A stretch of 64,000 nt of DNA, from NCBI RefSeq assembly GCF_037076455.1, contig NZ_AP028679.1, forward strand, positions 821,501 through 885,500, in the 5' to 3' direction. The position numbers and the translations under genes are program-made. This stretch comes from Desulfoferula mesophila. GTDB taxonomy: Bacteria > Desulfobacterota > Desulfarculia > Desulfarculales > Desulfarculaceae. The notes under the pieces are model-generated. The model did no database searches. It worked only from the letters and a program-made list of their open reading frames with translations, and was not told where the DNA came from. Positions 27,509 through 36,409 of this stretch are shown here, in pieces (position 1 is the stretch's first letter; each line of letters starts with the position of its first letter).

Positions 27509-29380
27509 TCAGGGCTTGGCCAGCACCAGATGGCGCAGGCGCGAGGCCGGGCGCACCCGGGGCAGCACGTCGTCCAGGAAGCCCTCGCGCACCAGGGCCA
27601 CGAAGGCCTCCGCCACCTGGGGATCGAACTGGTTGCCCGAGCCTCTTTCCAGTTCGGCCAAGGCGTCGCGCAGGCCCATGGCGTTGCGGTAGGGGCGGTC
27701 GCTGGTCATGGCGTCGAAGGAGTCGGCCACGCTGATCACCCTGGCGGGTAGGGGTATCCCCTCGCCGGACAGTCCGTCGGGATAGCCCAGGCCGTCCCAG
27801 CGCTCGTGGTGGTGGCGCACGATGGAGATTTCCGCCTGGCTGAGCTTCAGGGGCTGGATGATGGATTGGCCCCAAGAGGGATGCTGGCGCACCAACTCCC
27901 GGTCCTCCGAGCTGAGCTGGCTGGGCTTGTTGAGGATCTGGCGGTCGATGGCTATCTTGCCCACGTCGTGCAACATGCCCAGGCGCTTGAGCATGTCCAC
28001 TTCCTTCTCGGCCATCTTGAGTCTGGTGGCCAGGCGCACCGCGTAGGTGGTCACCCGTTCGGAATGGCCGCGCGTGTAGGAGTCCTTGGCTTCCAGGGCC
28101 TGGGCCAGGGATTTCACGGTGCTCAAGAAGGATTCCTTGAGGTCGCGGTACATACGGGCGTTTTCGATGGCCAGGGCCACCTGGTTGGCGAACACCTCCA
28201 GGTAGTCGCGGTCCGCTCCGGTGACGGTGGCCGAGCCCTGGGGCCGGTCGGCGGCCAGGATGCCGATCACCCCGCCCTGGGCGGTGAGCGGCAGGATGAC
28301 GATGGCCTGGGGCTGATACTTGCGGATGATCAGGTTCTTGGGGTTCAGGTTCAGGCTGGCCGCGTCCTGGGTTATCAGGGGCTGCCCGCTTTGGGCCACC
28401 CGGGCCAGCAGGTTGGAGGTGCGGTCGATGGAAACCGAGTAGCCGTCCATGGGGGCCAGGTCGCTGGGGTCCATGCCCACCCCGGCTTCGTAGCGCAGCT
28501 TCTGATTAACCCCGTCCACCAGCATGATCATGGCTCGCTTGTAGCCGATGGTCTTCAGGAACATGCTCAGGACGTTGGGGATCAACTTGCCGTAGTCCAA
28601 CTCGGAGAGGATGGCCGCGCTGGCCTGCTGGATGGTGAGGATCTGCTCTATCTTGCGCATGAGCTGCTGGTTGAGGGTCTGCACCTCGGAGTATTTGTGC
28701 TCCAACAGCTGCTTGTCGTGCTCGATCTCGGCCAGGCTCTCGCCCAGAAGGCTGCGCTGGTTCTGTATCAACATGCGCACCCGCTGCACCAGGGTGGGGT
28801 TGCGCCAACGCACCCGGTACTCGCAGTATTCATCGCCTTCGAAATAGCAGGCGGTTTCTTCCACCCGCGAGGGGGGCAGGCCCCATATGGTGGGGATGGC
28901 CGAGTAGATGCCCTGGTTTACCAGGCAGAAGTCTTCGGTGAGGTCCAGGCCCTCGTGCCAGTGCAGGCGCACCAGGCCCTGGTCGGAGGTGGCGCTGACC
29001 AGCTCCAGATCCTTGGTGCGGTTGAACTTCTGGTTGATGGTCTCCAGGCGCCGCACCGCCACCTTGGGCGAACCCCAGGCCCTGAGCAGAATTTGCTGGA
29101 TATAACCGAGACGTTGGTGGGTTACCGACTCGAAGCCGATCTGATAGGCCACCCGGGGGTCGCCGGTGAGCTCGCGCGCATTGGCGTACATGCGGGTAAC
29201 GACCCCGGCGGACACCCAGTTGTGGGAGTCACGTAAAAAGGCCAGGGGATCGTCTACGTCCCCCAGCTCCTCCTCCAGGCCTCGCAGGAGCAGGTGGGGC
29301 GAGCCATAGTGGCGCTCGACGTAGTCGATAATGGCCCGCGTATTTATGCAGCTATTGTGCCGCTCCACGTCCCAATGCAA
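27509..29380 (-). CDS. HD-GYP domain c-di-GMP phosphodiesterase with GAF domain
   Basis: A 623-residue cytoplasmic protein. Residues about 1-190 resemble a heme/V4R-like sensory fold ending in CYFEGDEYCEYRVRW. A coiled coil (205-260) leads to a GAF domain (about 265-430). The HD-GYP domain begins near 440, with HD at 471-472 (HDVGKIAI), HHERWDGLGYPDGL and the later VADSFDAMTSDRPYR. All metal-binding residues appear present, so hydrolysis of c-di-GMP is likely. The start shown is TTG; a GTG a few codons on is possible. The gene stands alone with its own promoter. Confidence 0.9.
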   Translation of the reverse strand: MHWDVERHNSCINTRAIIDYVERHYGSPHLLLRGLEEELGDVDDPLAFLRDSHNWVSAGVVTRMYANARELTGDPRVAYQIGFESVTHQRLGYIQQILLRAWGSPKVAVRRLETINQKFNRTKDLELVSATSDQGLVRLHWHEGLDLTEDFCLVNQGIYSAIPTIWGLPPSRVEETACYFEGDEYCEYRVRWRNPTLVQRVRMLIQNQRSLLGESLAEIEHDKQLLEHKYSEVQTLNQQLMRKIEQILTIQQASAAILSELDYGKLIPNVLSMFLKTIGYKRAMIMLVDGVNQKLRYEAGVGMDPSDLAPMDGYSVSIDRTSNLLARVAQSGQPLITQDAASLNLNPKNLIIRKYQPQAIVILPLTAQGGVIGILAADRPQGSATVTGADRDYLEVFANQVALAIENARMYRDLKESFLSTVKSLAQALEAKDSYTRGHSERVTTYAVRLATRLKMAEKEVDMLKRLGMLHDVGKIAIDRQILNKPSQLSSEDRELVRQHPSWGQSIIQPLKLSQAEISIVRHHHERWDGLGYPDGLSGEGIPLPARVISVADSFDAMTSDRPYRNAMGLRDALAELERGSGNQFDPQVAEAFVALVREGFLDDVLPRVRPASRLRHLVLAKP

Positions 29381-29430
29381 CCCTTAATCGGACCAATGCC
29401 GAGTAAATATACTTTTGTCGCTCGTCACCC

Positions 29431-29459
29431 ATTTTCCATGGAGTCTCTAGGGTTGTCAA
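29431..29459 (-). promoter_or_regulatory. Probable promoter of the HD-GYP gene
   Basis: On the - strand TTGACA (29459-29454) and GAAAAT (29436-29431) are spaced by 17 bases, about 50 bases before the start codon. Confidence 0.5.
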
Positions 29460-29555
29460 TAGTCTTATTGTAAAACGTCAGGCAAAATAGACAGTTAACT
29501 TGCGATGGCCACCATATGTTGTGTCGTTGGCGGCTTTGCTGCCCCCAATATGGCC

Positions 29556-30677
29556 CTAGGTGAGGCTGAAGACCAGGCTGCCGTTGAGGACGGCGGGGTC
29601 CACTTCCACGCCCAGGCCCGCCCCGGTCAGGGGGCCGGCCAGCCCGCCGGGGCCGAAAGTGATGTCCTGGCGAATCAGATCCCGGTCCATGAAAAAGCGG
29701 GTCAGGCAGCCTTCCAGGTAGATAAGCTCCTTGTGCACCGAGGCGAAATGGCGTCCCATGGCCGAGAGCAGCCCCAGCTCTCCCACCTGGCAGCCCAGCA
29801 TGCAGGCCTGCCCCTCCTGGGCGGCCATCTTCAGCAGGGAGTTGGTGCGGGCGGGCCCCCCGCATTTGCTCAGGCGCAGGTTGAATCCATTAGTGGCATG
29901 GGCCTGCACCAGATGCCGCGCGTCGGCCATGGTGCACATGGATTCGTCGGCCAGCACCAGCGGGTCCACCGCCGCGGCTACCCGGGCCATCCCTTCCAAA
30001 TCTTCCTTGGCCACCGGCTGCTCCACCGCTTCCACCCGGCTGGAGGCCATGGCCTGAATGGCCTCTACCGCCTCGGCCGCGCTCCAGGCCCCGTTGGCGT
30101 CCACCCGCAAGTGCGCCTCCGGCCCCAGGATCTCGCGCGCCTGGGCCACCAACTCCGCCGCCCCCTGGCGTTGCACCTTGACCTTGACCTGCTTGATGCG
30201 CATTTGTTTGGTCTGTTGCAAGATGGCGGGCAGCATCTCTCGGGGCAGCAGGGGAATCACCGCGCTGTAGGTGACCGGCTCCGGAGGCTGGTCGGCAATC
30301 AAGGCGCTCACCGGTTGTTGCAAGGCCTGGCCGGCCAAGTCCAACAAAGCCGTTTCCACCGCGCAGGCGGCGGCCGGATGGCGGTCCATGGTCTGGGAAC
30401 CGGCCCTCTCCTCCAGCCAGCCCAGCGCCTGCTCCGGCTCCAGAGAGGCTCCGAGCACCACGGGCGCCAACTCCCGTTCCAGGCCCCGCAGGGAGCCCTC
30501 CAGGGTTTCGCCGGTGACGTAGCTGCGGGGCACCCCCTCCCCGTAGCCCACGTGGCCCCGGTCGTCCACCATGGCCACGACTATGTTGTCGGTGGCCGTA
30601 TTTTCAGCCAAGCTGTGGGACACCGCCAGGGTGAAAGGCCAATGAATCAAATAGGCGTTCAGTTGTTTTATCTGCAT
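29556..30677 (-). CDS. Enolase-superfamily dipeptide epimerase (L-Ala-D/L-Glu epimerase-like)
   Basis: A 373-residue enzyme of the muconate-lactonising subgroup. The KxK acid/base motif is Lys165/Lys167 in QVKVKVQ. Metal ligands are Asp193 (VDANGAW), Glu219 (VEQP) and Asp244 (LADES), and the opposing base is Lys271 (RLSKCG). These residues fit dipeptide epimerases that recycle murein L-Ala-D-Glu, though substrate cannot be fixed from motifs. The ATG follows AGGAAG and lies inside the 3' end of the acyltransferase gene (74-base overlap), implying coupled translation. Confidence 0.82.
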   Translation of the reverse strand: MQIKQLNAYLIHWPFTLAVSHSLAENTATDNIVVAMVDDRGHVGYGEGVPRSYVTGETLEGSLRGLERELAPVVLGASLEPEQALGWLEERAGSQTMDRHPAAACAVETALLDLAGQALQQPVSALIADQPPEPVTYSAVIPLLPREMLPAILQQTKQMRIKQVKVKVQRQGAAELVAQAREILGPEAHLRVDANGAWSAAEAVEAIQAMASSRVEAVEQPVAKEDLEGMARVAAAVDPLVLADESMCTMADARHLVQAHATNGFNLRLSKCGGPARTNSLLKMAAQEGQACMLGCQVGELGLLSAMGRHFASVHKELIYLEGCLTRFFMDRDLIRQDITFGPGGLAGPLTGAGLGVEVDPAVLNGSLVFSLT

Positions 30678-31737
30678 TGACCACTTCCTGGGGGACCGGG
30701 ACGAACTGGGTTAGCTTCTTCCACTCATACCAATGCTCGGGCTGCTCAAGGATGTAGTCGGTAAGCACCGAAAGGCACTGCACCGAGACCTGGGTGGCAC
30801 CCTGGGCGGCGGGATGCTGGGCCGGGTCAAGGAGTTCCAGCTCATAGCGCCGGCCCTTCAGGCGGTGCACCAAGCCCATCAATACCACGGCCTTGGACTT
30901 GCGCGCCAATATGTCCATGGAGCGGTCCAGGGGAACCGTGTGTCCCAGGAAGCTGGTGGTCTTGTCCTTGTAGGGACGCCACATGTTTATCTCGTCGCAT
31001 TGGGTCACCACGACGCGGCCCCGCTTCAGGTGATCGAGCGCGGTGAAAAACACCTCGCCGGACTTGGGGTCCATGAGCTCGGTGTTGGCCTCGGCGGCGC
31101 GTTGGTCCAAGATAGCCCTGAGGCGCGGAGTTTTGCAATGCACCATCACCGAAAGGGGATAGTCGCGGAAGGCCAGGGCGCCGGGCATGAATTCCAGGGC
31201 CCCGTAGTGCCCGGTAATCAAAACCACCCCCCGGCCCTGGGCCAGGGCCTGGTCCAAGATCTCGAGGTTGCGGATCTTCACCCGGTTCAGGCAGGTTTTG
31301 CGGATGGTCGGATAGCTCTTGAAAGCCAGGTAGAGCTTCTCATGGTAGTGATCCAAGATGCCCGACCTGGTCTTGGTCCAGCGGCGGCGCGCCTCGCGGC
31401 GGTTGGCGGCCTTGCCCAGGGTGGCCTCCAGGGAATGCTGGATGGCTTTGCGGTCTTTGGCGGCTATGTTGAAATACAACGCCCCCAGAGCCATCAGATA
31501 GAGCCTGCTCAACCAGGGGGGCAGCGCCCCGAAGATCCAGGTGTTGCAAGGCAACTGCAAAAATGAACTGATGTCTTTGAGGTTGAGACGATCCTTGAGG
31601 AGACTGAGCAGCCAAGCTCGGAAACGCTTTTTCGCGCTCACGTGATGGTTGGCCTCGTCCGAAAACCTTGGTACGGCGCCGCGCGGCGCCCCCCCCCAAG
31701 CCGATCTCATGGCCTCACCTGAATTCATAACGCTCAT
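30604..31737 (-). CDS. LpxL/HtrB-like lipid acyltransferase
   Basis: A 377-residue protein. The ATG at 31737 is selected because AGGAGG lies 7 bases upstream. The acyltransferase core contains GVVLITGHYGALEFMPGALA, with the H-x4-E catalytic motif of lauroyl/myristoyl transferases. VVTQCDEINMWRPYK and FLGHTVPLDRSMDILARKSK correspond to later conserved blocks. An upstream basic and hydrophobic stretch probably attaches it to the inner membrane. A run of nine G (plus-strand C at 31689-31697) lies about 40 bases inside the gene. The exact acyl acceptor (lipid A or another lipid) is uncertain. Confidence 0.78.
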   Translation of the reverse strand: MSVMNSGEAMRSAWGGAPRGAVPRFSDEANHHVSAKKRFRAWLLSLLKDRLNLKDISSFLQLPCNTWIFGALPPWLSRLYLMALGALYFNIAAKDRKAIQHSLEATLGKAANRREARRRWTKTRSGILDHYHEKLYLAFKSYPTIRKTCLNRVKIRNLEILDQALAQGRGVVLITGHYGALEFMPGALAFRDYPLSVMVHCKTPRLRAILDQRAAEANTELMDPKSGEVFFTALDHLKRGRVVVTQCDEINMWRPYKDKTTSFLGHTVPLDRSMDILARKSKAVVLMGLVHRLKGRRYELELLDPAQHPAAQGATQVSVQCLSVLTDYILEQPEHWYEWKKLTQFVPVPQEVVNADKTTERLFDSLAFHPGGVPQLG

Positions 31738-32105
31738 GCTAGATCCTCCTAGCGGCTTACGTGAAAAAGGCACAGCTATACCCAGCCGCTTCGGTTGCTC
31801 GATTCAGGGAGCAGCGGACTTGTCCGATACAAAAAAAGGCAGGAGAAAGCCGTTGAATCGTCAGCCTCGCTGCCTTGGTCCAACTGCATCGGACATACCC
31901 CCTGGTTGGACTTACCATTCCCAATTTTATGAGACAATTGTATACTATATGCTAAATTGCCCTTATGCCAAGTAAATTTTAACACGTATCTTTCTAATTT
32001 TTTTCAGAAATTATTGCCACTATTTTTTGAATCACCTTCCCATCGCTTTGCCCCCGTGTGCTATTTTTAAAAACCTGCAAAAGCACCACAGCCCAAGGGC
32101 CGCCA
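31738..32105. other. AT-rich divergent intergenic region
   Basis: This region separates the acyltransferase (-) from the CLC gene (+). It holds a - strand promoter and T-rich tracts. No clear + strand promoter or gene was found. Confidence 0.4.
31944..31971 (-). promoter_or_regulatory. Probable promoter of the acyltransferase-epimerase pair
   Basis: On the - strand TTGGCA (31971-31966) and TATAGT (31949-31944) are 16 bases apart. It lies about 200 bases before the start codon. Confidence 0.45.
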
Positions 32106-33860
32106 ATGACCCTTATGAAAAAATTTCGGCACAACTTGTGGACCACCGAACAGGGCGTCTTGATCCTGATGGGCGTGCTGGTGGGAGTCCTGGGCGGCTA
32201 CGGCGCCGTGGGGTTCAGGTTGCTTATAGATTTTTTACGCACCCTGGCCTATGGCAGCGACGGCGACTTCCTGGAGGTGCTGGCCGCCACCCCTTGGTGG
32301 TGGCTGCTCGCCATCCCGGCCCTGGGCGGCCTGGTGGTGGGCCCTGTGATCTACTTTTTGGCCAAGGAGGCCAAGGGTCACGGGGTGCCCGAGGTGATGG
32401 AGGCGGTGAACTTGCGCGGGGGGCTCATCCGCAAGCGGGTGGTGGTGGTCAAATCCCTGGCCTCGGCCATCTCCATTGCGGTGGGCGGTTCGGTGGGCCG
32501 GGAAGGGCCCATCGTGCAGATCGGCTCGGCCATCGGCAGCACGGTGGGCCAGGTGCTCAAGGTCAGCGCCGGGCGCATGCGCGTCCTGGTGGGCTGCGGG
32601 GCGGCGGCGGGCATCGCGGCCACCTTCAACGCCCCGGTGGCGGGCATGATGTTCGCCATGGAGATCATCCTGGGCGACTTCGCGGTGGCCACCTTCAGCC
32701 CCATCGTGCTCTCCGCGGTGATGGCCACGGCCATAAGCCGCTTTTACCTGGGCGACTTCCCCGCCTTCGTGGTGCCGGCCTACCAGTTGGTCTCGGCCTG
32801 GGAGCTGTTGCTCTACGCCGGGCTGGGCCTGGCCTCCGGCGCGGTGGGCGCGATTTTTTCCGCGGTGCTCTACAAGACCGAAGACCTGGTGGACGCCGTG
32901 CGCATCCCCGAATACCTGAAGACCCCCCTGGCCGGGCTGGCCCTGGGGGCCATGGGCCTGGCCTTTCCCTGGGTGCTGGGGGTGGGCTACGAGGGCATAG
33001 AGCTGGCCCTGCACCACCAACTGGCCTGGTGGCTCATGCTCATCATCGTGGGGGCCAAGATTCTGGCCACCAGCCTGACCATCGCCGGGGGGATGTCCGG
33101 CGGCATCTTCGCGCCGTCGCTGGTCATCGGGGCCATGCTCGGCGGCTCCATGGGCGGGCTGGCCCACGAGCTGTGGCCGGGCATGACCGCCGGGCCCGGG
33201 GCCTACGCCATCGTGGGCATGGCCGCCGTGGTGGCCGGGGCCACCCACGGGCCCATCACCGCCTTTTTGATTTTGTTCGAGATGACCGGGGGCTACCAAA
33301 TAATCCTGCCCCTGATGATCGGCTGCACCCTGGCCACCCTGGTGGCTCAGCAGATCAACCGCGATTCCATCTACACCCGCAAGCTGAGCCGCCGGGGCAT
33401 CGACATCCACGCGGGCAAGGACATGAACCTGCTGCGCTCGCTCACCGTGGCCCAGGCCATGCGCTCCGAGGTGGACAGCGTGCCCCAGGACATGACCCTG
33501 GGCAGCTTCCACGACAAGGTGCTCACCTCCAAATACGCCAGTTTCCCGGTGGTCGACAGCCACGGCGAGTTGGTGGGCATCCTCTCCCACGCCGACTACG
33601 CGGGCCACACCCTGGAGAAGGAGTTGTGGGACTTGGTGGTGGTGGCCGAGTTGGCCACCACCCAGGTGCAGACCGTGACCCCCCACGACACCCTGGACGT
33701 CGCCCTGCGTAAGATATCCTCGCGCGACTACGCCACCTTGCCGGTGGTGGCCTCCCAGGGCAGCCGCCGCCTGCTGGGGGTGATAAGCCACCGCGACATC
33801 ATCAGCGTCTACACCCGCAAGCTGCGCAAGTCCGGCCTGGGGGGAGGGGAGTCCACCTAG
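32106..33860 (+). CDS. CLC-family chloride channel/transporter with CBS pair
   Basis: A 584-residue membrane protein. CLC selectivity motifs are GHGVPEVME (about 91), GREGPIVQIG with gating Glu133, and GGIFAPSL. Tyr in DSIYTRKL matches the central anion-coordinating Tyr. The position equal to the internal proton glutamate of E. coli ClC (FIIEE) is Ile187 here (FAMEII), which favours a channel or an uncoupled transporter. Two CBS domains follow (about 440-570) and may bind adenine nucleotides. The ATG at 32106 is used; an upstream in-frame TTG is less likely. It may supply the anion shunt that acid-resistance systems need. Confidence 0.9.
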   Translation: MTLMKKFRHNLWTTEQGVLILMGVLVGVLGGYGAVGFRLLIDFLRTLAYGSDGDFLEVLAATPWWWLLAIPALGGLVVGPVIYFLAKEAKGHGVPEVMEAVNLRGGLIRKRVVVVKSLASAISIAVGGSVGREGPIVQIGSAIGSTVGQVLKVSAGRMRVLVGCGAAAGIAATFNAPVAGMMFAMEIILGDFAVATFSPIVLSAVMATAISRFYLGDFPAFVVPAYQLVSAWELLLYAGLGLASGAVGAIFSAVLYKTEDLVDAVRIPEYLKTPLAGLALGAMGLAFPWVLGVGYEGIELALHHQLAWWLMLIIVGAKILATSLTIAGGMSGGIFAPSLVIGAMLGGSMGGLAHELWPGMTAGPGAYAIVGMAAVVAGATHGPITAFLILFEMTGGYQIILPLMIGCTLATLVAQQINRDSIYTRKLSRRGIDIHAGKDMNLLRSLTVAQAMRSEVDSVPQDMTLGSFHDKVLTSKYASFPVVDSHGELVGILSHADYAGHTLEKELWDLVVVAELATTQVQTVTPHDTLDVALRKISSRDYATLPVVASQGSRRLLGVISHRDIISVYTRKLRKSGLGGGEST

Positions 33861-33894
33861 GTTTACCCCCCGCATCCTCTCCTTTCGTCTTCCC

Positions 33895-33923
33895 TTGACA
33901 TTACTACCCATTTGTATTGTTAT
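33895..33923 (+). promoter_or_regulatory. Promoter for the SUMF1-domain gene
   Basis: TTGACA (33895-33900) and TGTTAT (33918-33923) are separated by 17 bases. It lies about 50 bases before the ATG at 33972. Confidence 0.55.
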
Positions 33924-33971
33924 ATTGCCCTGCCGATATTGCGCGCTTTTACAATTTTCTCCGGGGGGAGC

Positions 33972-34196
33972 ATGTCATCTCATAGCATTCGCATCTTGAG
34001 CGCCGCGCTGGCGGTGGTTTTCATCCTGACGGGCCTGGCCTTGCCGGGGTGGGCGGCTCCGGACCAAGAGCCGATAATCAAGCTCAAGCCCGACCTTAGT
34101 AAGCGTTTTAGAAAAACACCGAAGGGGATTAAAGACGGCGGATACGTGTTGCAGCTGCCAATTTTTGTTTTGTTCAGAGCGTGTTGCCCAACATGA
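33972..34196 (+). pseudogene. Signal-peptide fragment of a split PEGA/SUMF1 protein
   Basis: A good ribosome site (GGGGGGAG) precedes the ATG. The product begins with a signal peptide (IRILSAALAVVFILTGLALP, cleavage near WAAPDQ), then runs about 45 residues and stops. The next gene continues in the -1 frame, which is open from 34133 and reads VAAANFCFVQSVLPNMTTLE into the main protein but has no signal of its own. A one-base change near the T5 run at 34162-34166 would join them. This is the 5' part of one gene broken by a frameshift, or an assembly error. Confidence 0.6.
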
Positions 34197-35704
34197 CCAC
34201 CTTGGAACGGATGGAGTACACCCGGCTGTTCATCTTGAACGCCAAGCTGACCCACCAGAGGAAGCAAGGCCAAGCCATCACCTATGGCAAGCTCACCGTG
34301 ACCAGCGAGCCTGCCGGAGCCCAGGTTTGGATCAGCTCCTACACCCCCAAAGGAGTCACCCCGCTGAATGAGGACAAGGTCTTTTCAGGCAGGCACCGAA
34401 TCACGGTGCGTAAGCAGGGGTACTATGAGCAAGCTCGCATGGCGACCATCGCGCCGGGCCAGCCGGCAACCCTGGATTTCAAGCTGAAGCCCATTCCCTA
34501 TGCCCGTCTCACCCTGGAGGTTAATCCCCCGGACACCAAGGTGGCCGTGGTGGGATGGCCGGAGAAGTACGCGCCGGGCATGAAGATCGCGCCGGGCGAA
34601 TATGTGGTTGAGTTCAGCCGCCCAGGGTTAAGCAAAAAGCGGCTCTATCTTTCCTTGGGCGACAATGCGGTGCTGAAAGAAAAAGTCGATCTGGAAGGCC
34701 CCAAGGGCAGCCTATGGGTGAGCGCCAATCAGCCGGATTGCGTGGTGTACCTGGATGGCCGCGAGGTGGGCCGCAGCTCGCTGGGCATCGTAGACCTGCT
34801 GCCCGGCCCGCACAAGCTACAGGTGTGGAAAAGTCTGTTTAAGCCGGTCACCCAGGAGGTTTTGGTGCGGCCGGACCAAGAAAAACGGGTGGGCATCAGC
34901 CTCGAGCCGGTGGAGCATTTCACCAACAGCCTGGGCATGGAGTTTGTCAAGATACCCGCCGGCAGCTTCATGATGGGTTACCGCGACGCCCCGGACTTAA
35001 TGGCCGCCAAGGATGAGGATATCTCCTTTCCGCATGAAGAATTCCTCCCTGGCCTGCCTCGTCACCGGGTGGAGATCAGCACGCCGTTTTTCATGCAAAC
35101 CACCGAAGTGACCGAGGACATGTGGCGTAAGATCATGGGCAGTAAAGTTCACTCTGGGGATACGCCGGTAAGGCCGCTCCTTATTTCAAAGATTGATGAG
35201 TTTATTGCCAGAATGAACGAACGGGACCGGGGTAAATACCGTTACCGCCTGCCCACCGAGGCTGAATGGGAGTATGCCTGCCGGGCCGGTACGGACAGCC
35301 CCTTTTACACCGGCGAAACCATCAACTACTGGCAAGCCAAGTACGTAAATTGGACAAACCCCTATGGCGACGGAGCCGTGAAAAAAAGCAAGGATACTCC
35401 CCATACTACAAAGGTAAAAAGCTTTGCCCCCAACCCATGGGGGCTTTACGACATGCACGGCAATGCGCAAGAGCTTTGCGCAGACGCTTATGATCCCTTT
35501 TTCAATACCTACGCTGCAATCCGCGATCCCGCCAATCTTGGGACCCGGCAACAGGCCCGCACCGTACGCGGCGGAGGCCCCTGGGCGTCACCGGTTTGGT
35601 GTATGTGTGCCCATCGTTCATTCTTCGTGGGCCAAGATGATCGTGACTTTGATGTCAGCGGCTTCAGGCTGGTTGCCGAAAAGGTGGAGGGAAAAAACTT
35701 ATAG
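34181..35704 (+). CDS. PEGA and formylglycine-generating-enzyme-like (SUMF1) domain protein
   Basis: The frame shown runs 507 residues. Three PEGA-like repeats come first (about 40-245, such as VTSEPAGAQVWIS and ANQPDCVVYLDGREVG). A SUMF1/FGE-sulfatase fold follows (NSLGMEFVKIPAGSFMMGY, RLPTEAEWEYACRAG, PWGLYDMHGNAQELCADAY, RGGGPWASPVW). SUMF1-like domains also serve as non-enzymatic substrate-binding modules, so sulfatase activation is not assumed. The N-terminus probably belongs to the 33972-34196 fragment. The GC content is lower than in neighbouring genes. The TTG start shown is arbitrary; ATG 34190 is another. Confidence 0.75.
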   Translation: MLPNMTTLERMEYTRLFILNAKLTHQRKQGQAITYGKLTVTSEPAGAQVWISSYTPKGVTPLNEDKVFSGRHRITVRKQGYYEQARMATIAPGQPATLDFKLKPIPYARLTLEVNPPDTKVAVVGWPEKYAPGMKIAPGEYVVEFSRPGLSKKRLYLSLGDNAVLKEKVDLEGPKGSLWVSANQPDCVVYLDGREVGRSSLGIVDLLPGPHKLQVWKSLFKPVTQEVLVRPDQEKRVGISLEPVEHFTNSLGMEFVKIPAGSFMMGYRDAPDLMAAKDEDISFPHEEFLPGLPRHRVEISTPFFMQTTEVTEDMWRKIMGSKVHSGDTPVRPLLISKIDEFIARMNERDRGKYRYRLPTEAEWEYACRAGTDSPFYTGETINYWQAKYVNWTNPYGDGAVKKSKDTPHTTKVKSFAPNPWGLYDMHGNAQELCADAYDPFFNTYAAIRDPANLGTRQQARTVRGGGPWASPVWCMCAHRSFFVGQDDRDFDVSGFRLVAEKVEGKNL

Positions 35705-36166
35705 CTATGCCTTGAAATAGGGATACAAACGCTCCCATTTGCATACGTATTCACGTTGGTCCGGGGGTAGATTCGCATGGTCCAGATGAGTCTTTATTTT
35801 GGTTGCTTTGCTTTTAATGGATTTCGTTTCGCCTACATACTGCAACGCATAACTCAACCTGATCAACTCCACGATGTTCAGCGTAACTGCCAAATTTTTT
35901 AAATCAAGCCAGAATTGCTGAAAGTTTGCGCTTTTCATAAGTTCAGCTTCGACTTCCAGTCGGACCTGATACTTGAGCTTTAGTTCCGAAATCTTGTCTA
36001 CTTCTTCGAGCCTGGCAAGTACATATTTCTGTAAATCGTCGGTCATGCGTCGCTTGATTGATATAGCGGCACCCCTTAAAAATTGATTTTTCTCTTCATC
36101 ACTCAATAGCCCCCAGAAAGCAGCCTGTTTTGGTACATGGCTGTTCCTTTGTGGGAGAGCAATCAT
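35705..36166 (-). CDS. Uncharacterised protein
   Basis: I do not recognise this protein. The ATG at 36166 (MIALPQRNSHVPKQAAFWGL) gives 153 residues. The frame stays open to 36352, but the extra part is Pro/Arg-rich and probably not translated. The product is soluble, charged and mainly helical in character, with a Lys-rich C-terminal third. It ends directly against the stop of the SUMF1 gene (convergent, no gap). The composition is AT-richer than the surrounding genes, like the SUMF1 gene, so both may have arrived together. Confidence 0.5.
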   Translation of the reverse strand: MIALPQRNSHVPKQAAFWGLLSDEEKNQFLRGAAISIKRRMTDDLQKYVLARLEEVDKISELKLKYQVRLEVEAELMKSANFQQFWLDLKNLAVTLNIVELIRLSYALQYVGETKSIKSKATKIKTHLDHANLPPDQREYVCKWERLYPYFKA

Positions 36167-36353
36167 GGAGCCGAGGATAGAAGCCCCTAGGTCCCGGTGC
36201 AAAAGAGGCGCTTCACCGATTTGTTTCCGCTTGGGATCGGGAGCTTTGGCGGCAGGTGGGGAGTCGCGCACCTGGCCTGAACGGTCGGTGAGCGGCGGAG
36301 GGCAACCAAGTTGATCGCGGGTTGCGGAAAACGGTCGGCGCGCGGGCGGCAAA

Positions 36354-36381
36354 CCTCAGGGCGCCGCGCGGCGCCCTGAGG
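36354..36381 (-). terminator. Perfect 28-base palindrome after hdeD
   Basis: CCTCAGGGCGCCGC is followed at once by its reverse complement. The stem lies about 30 bases past the hdeD stop, and the - strand continues with TTTGCC. It could act as a terminator; the T-run is short. Confidence 0.55.
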
Positions 36382-36409
36382 TGGTTTGGTTCGATTAGGC
36401 GGGTCTGCC

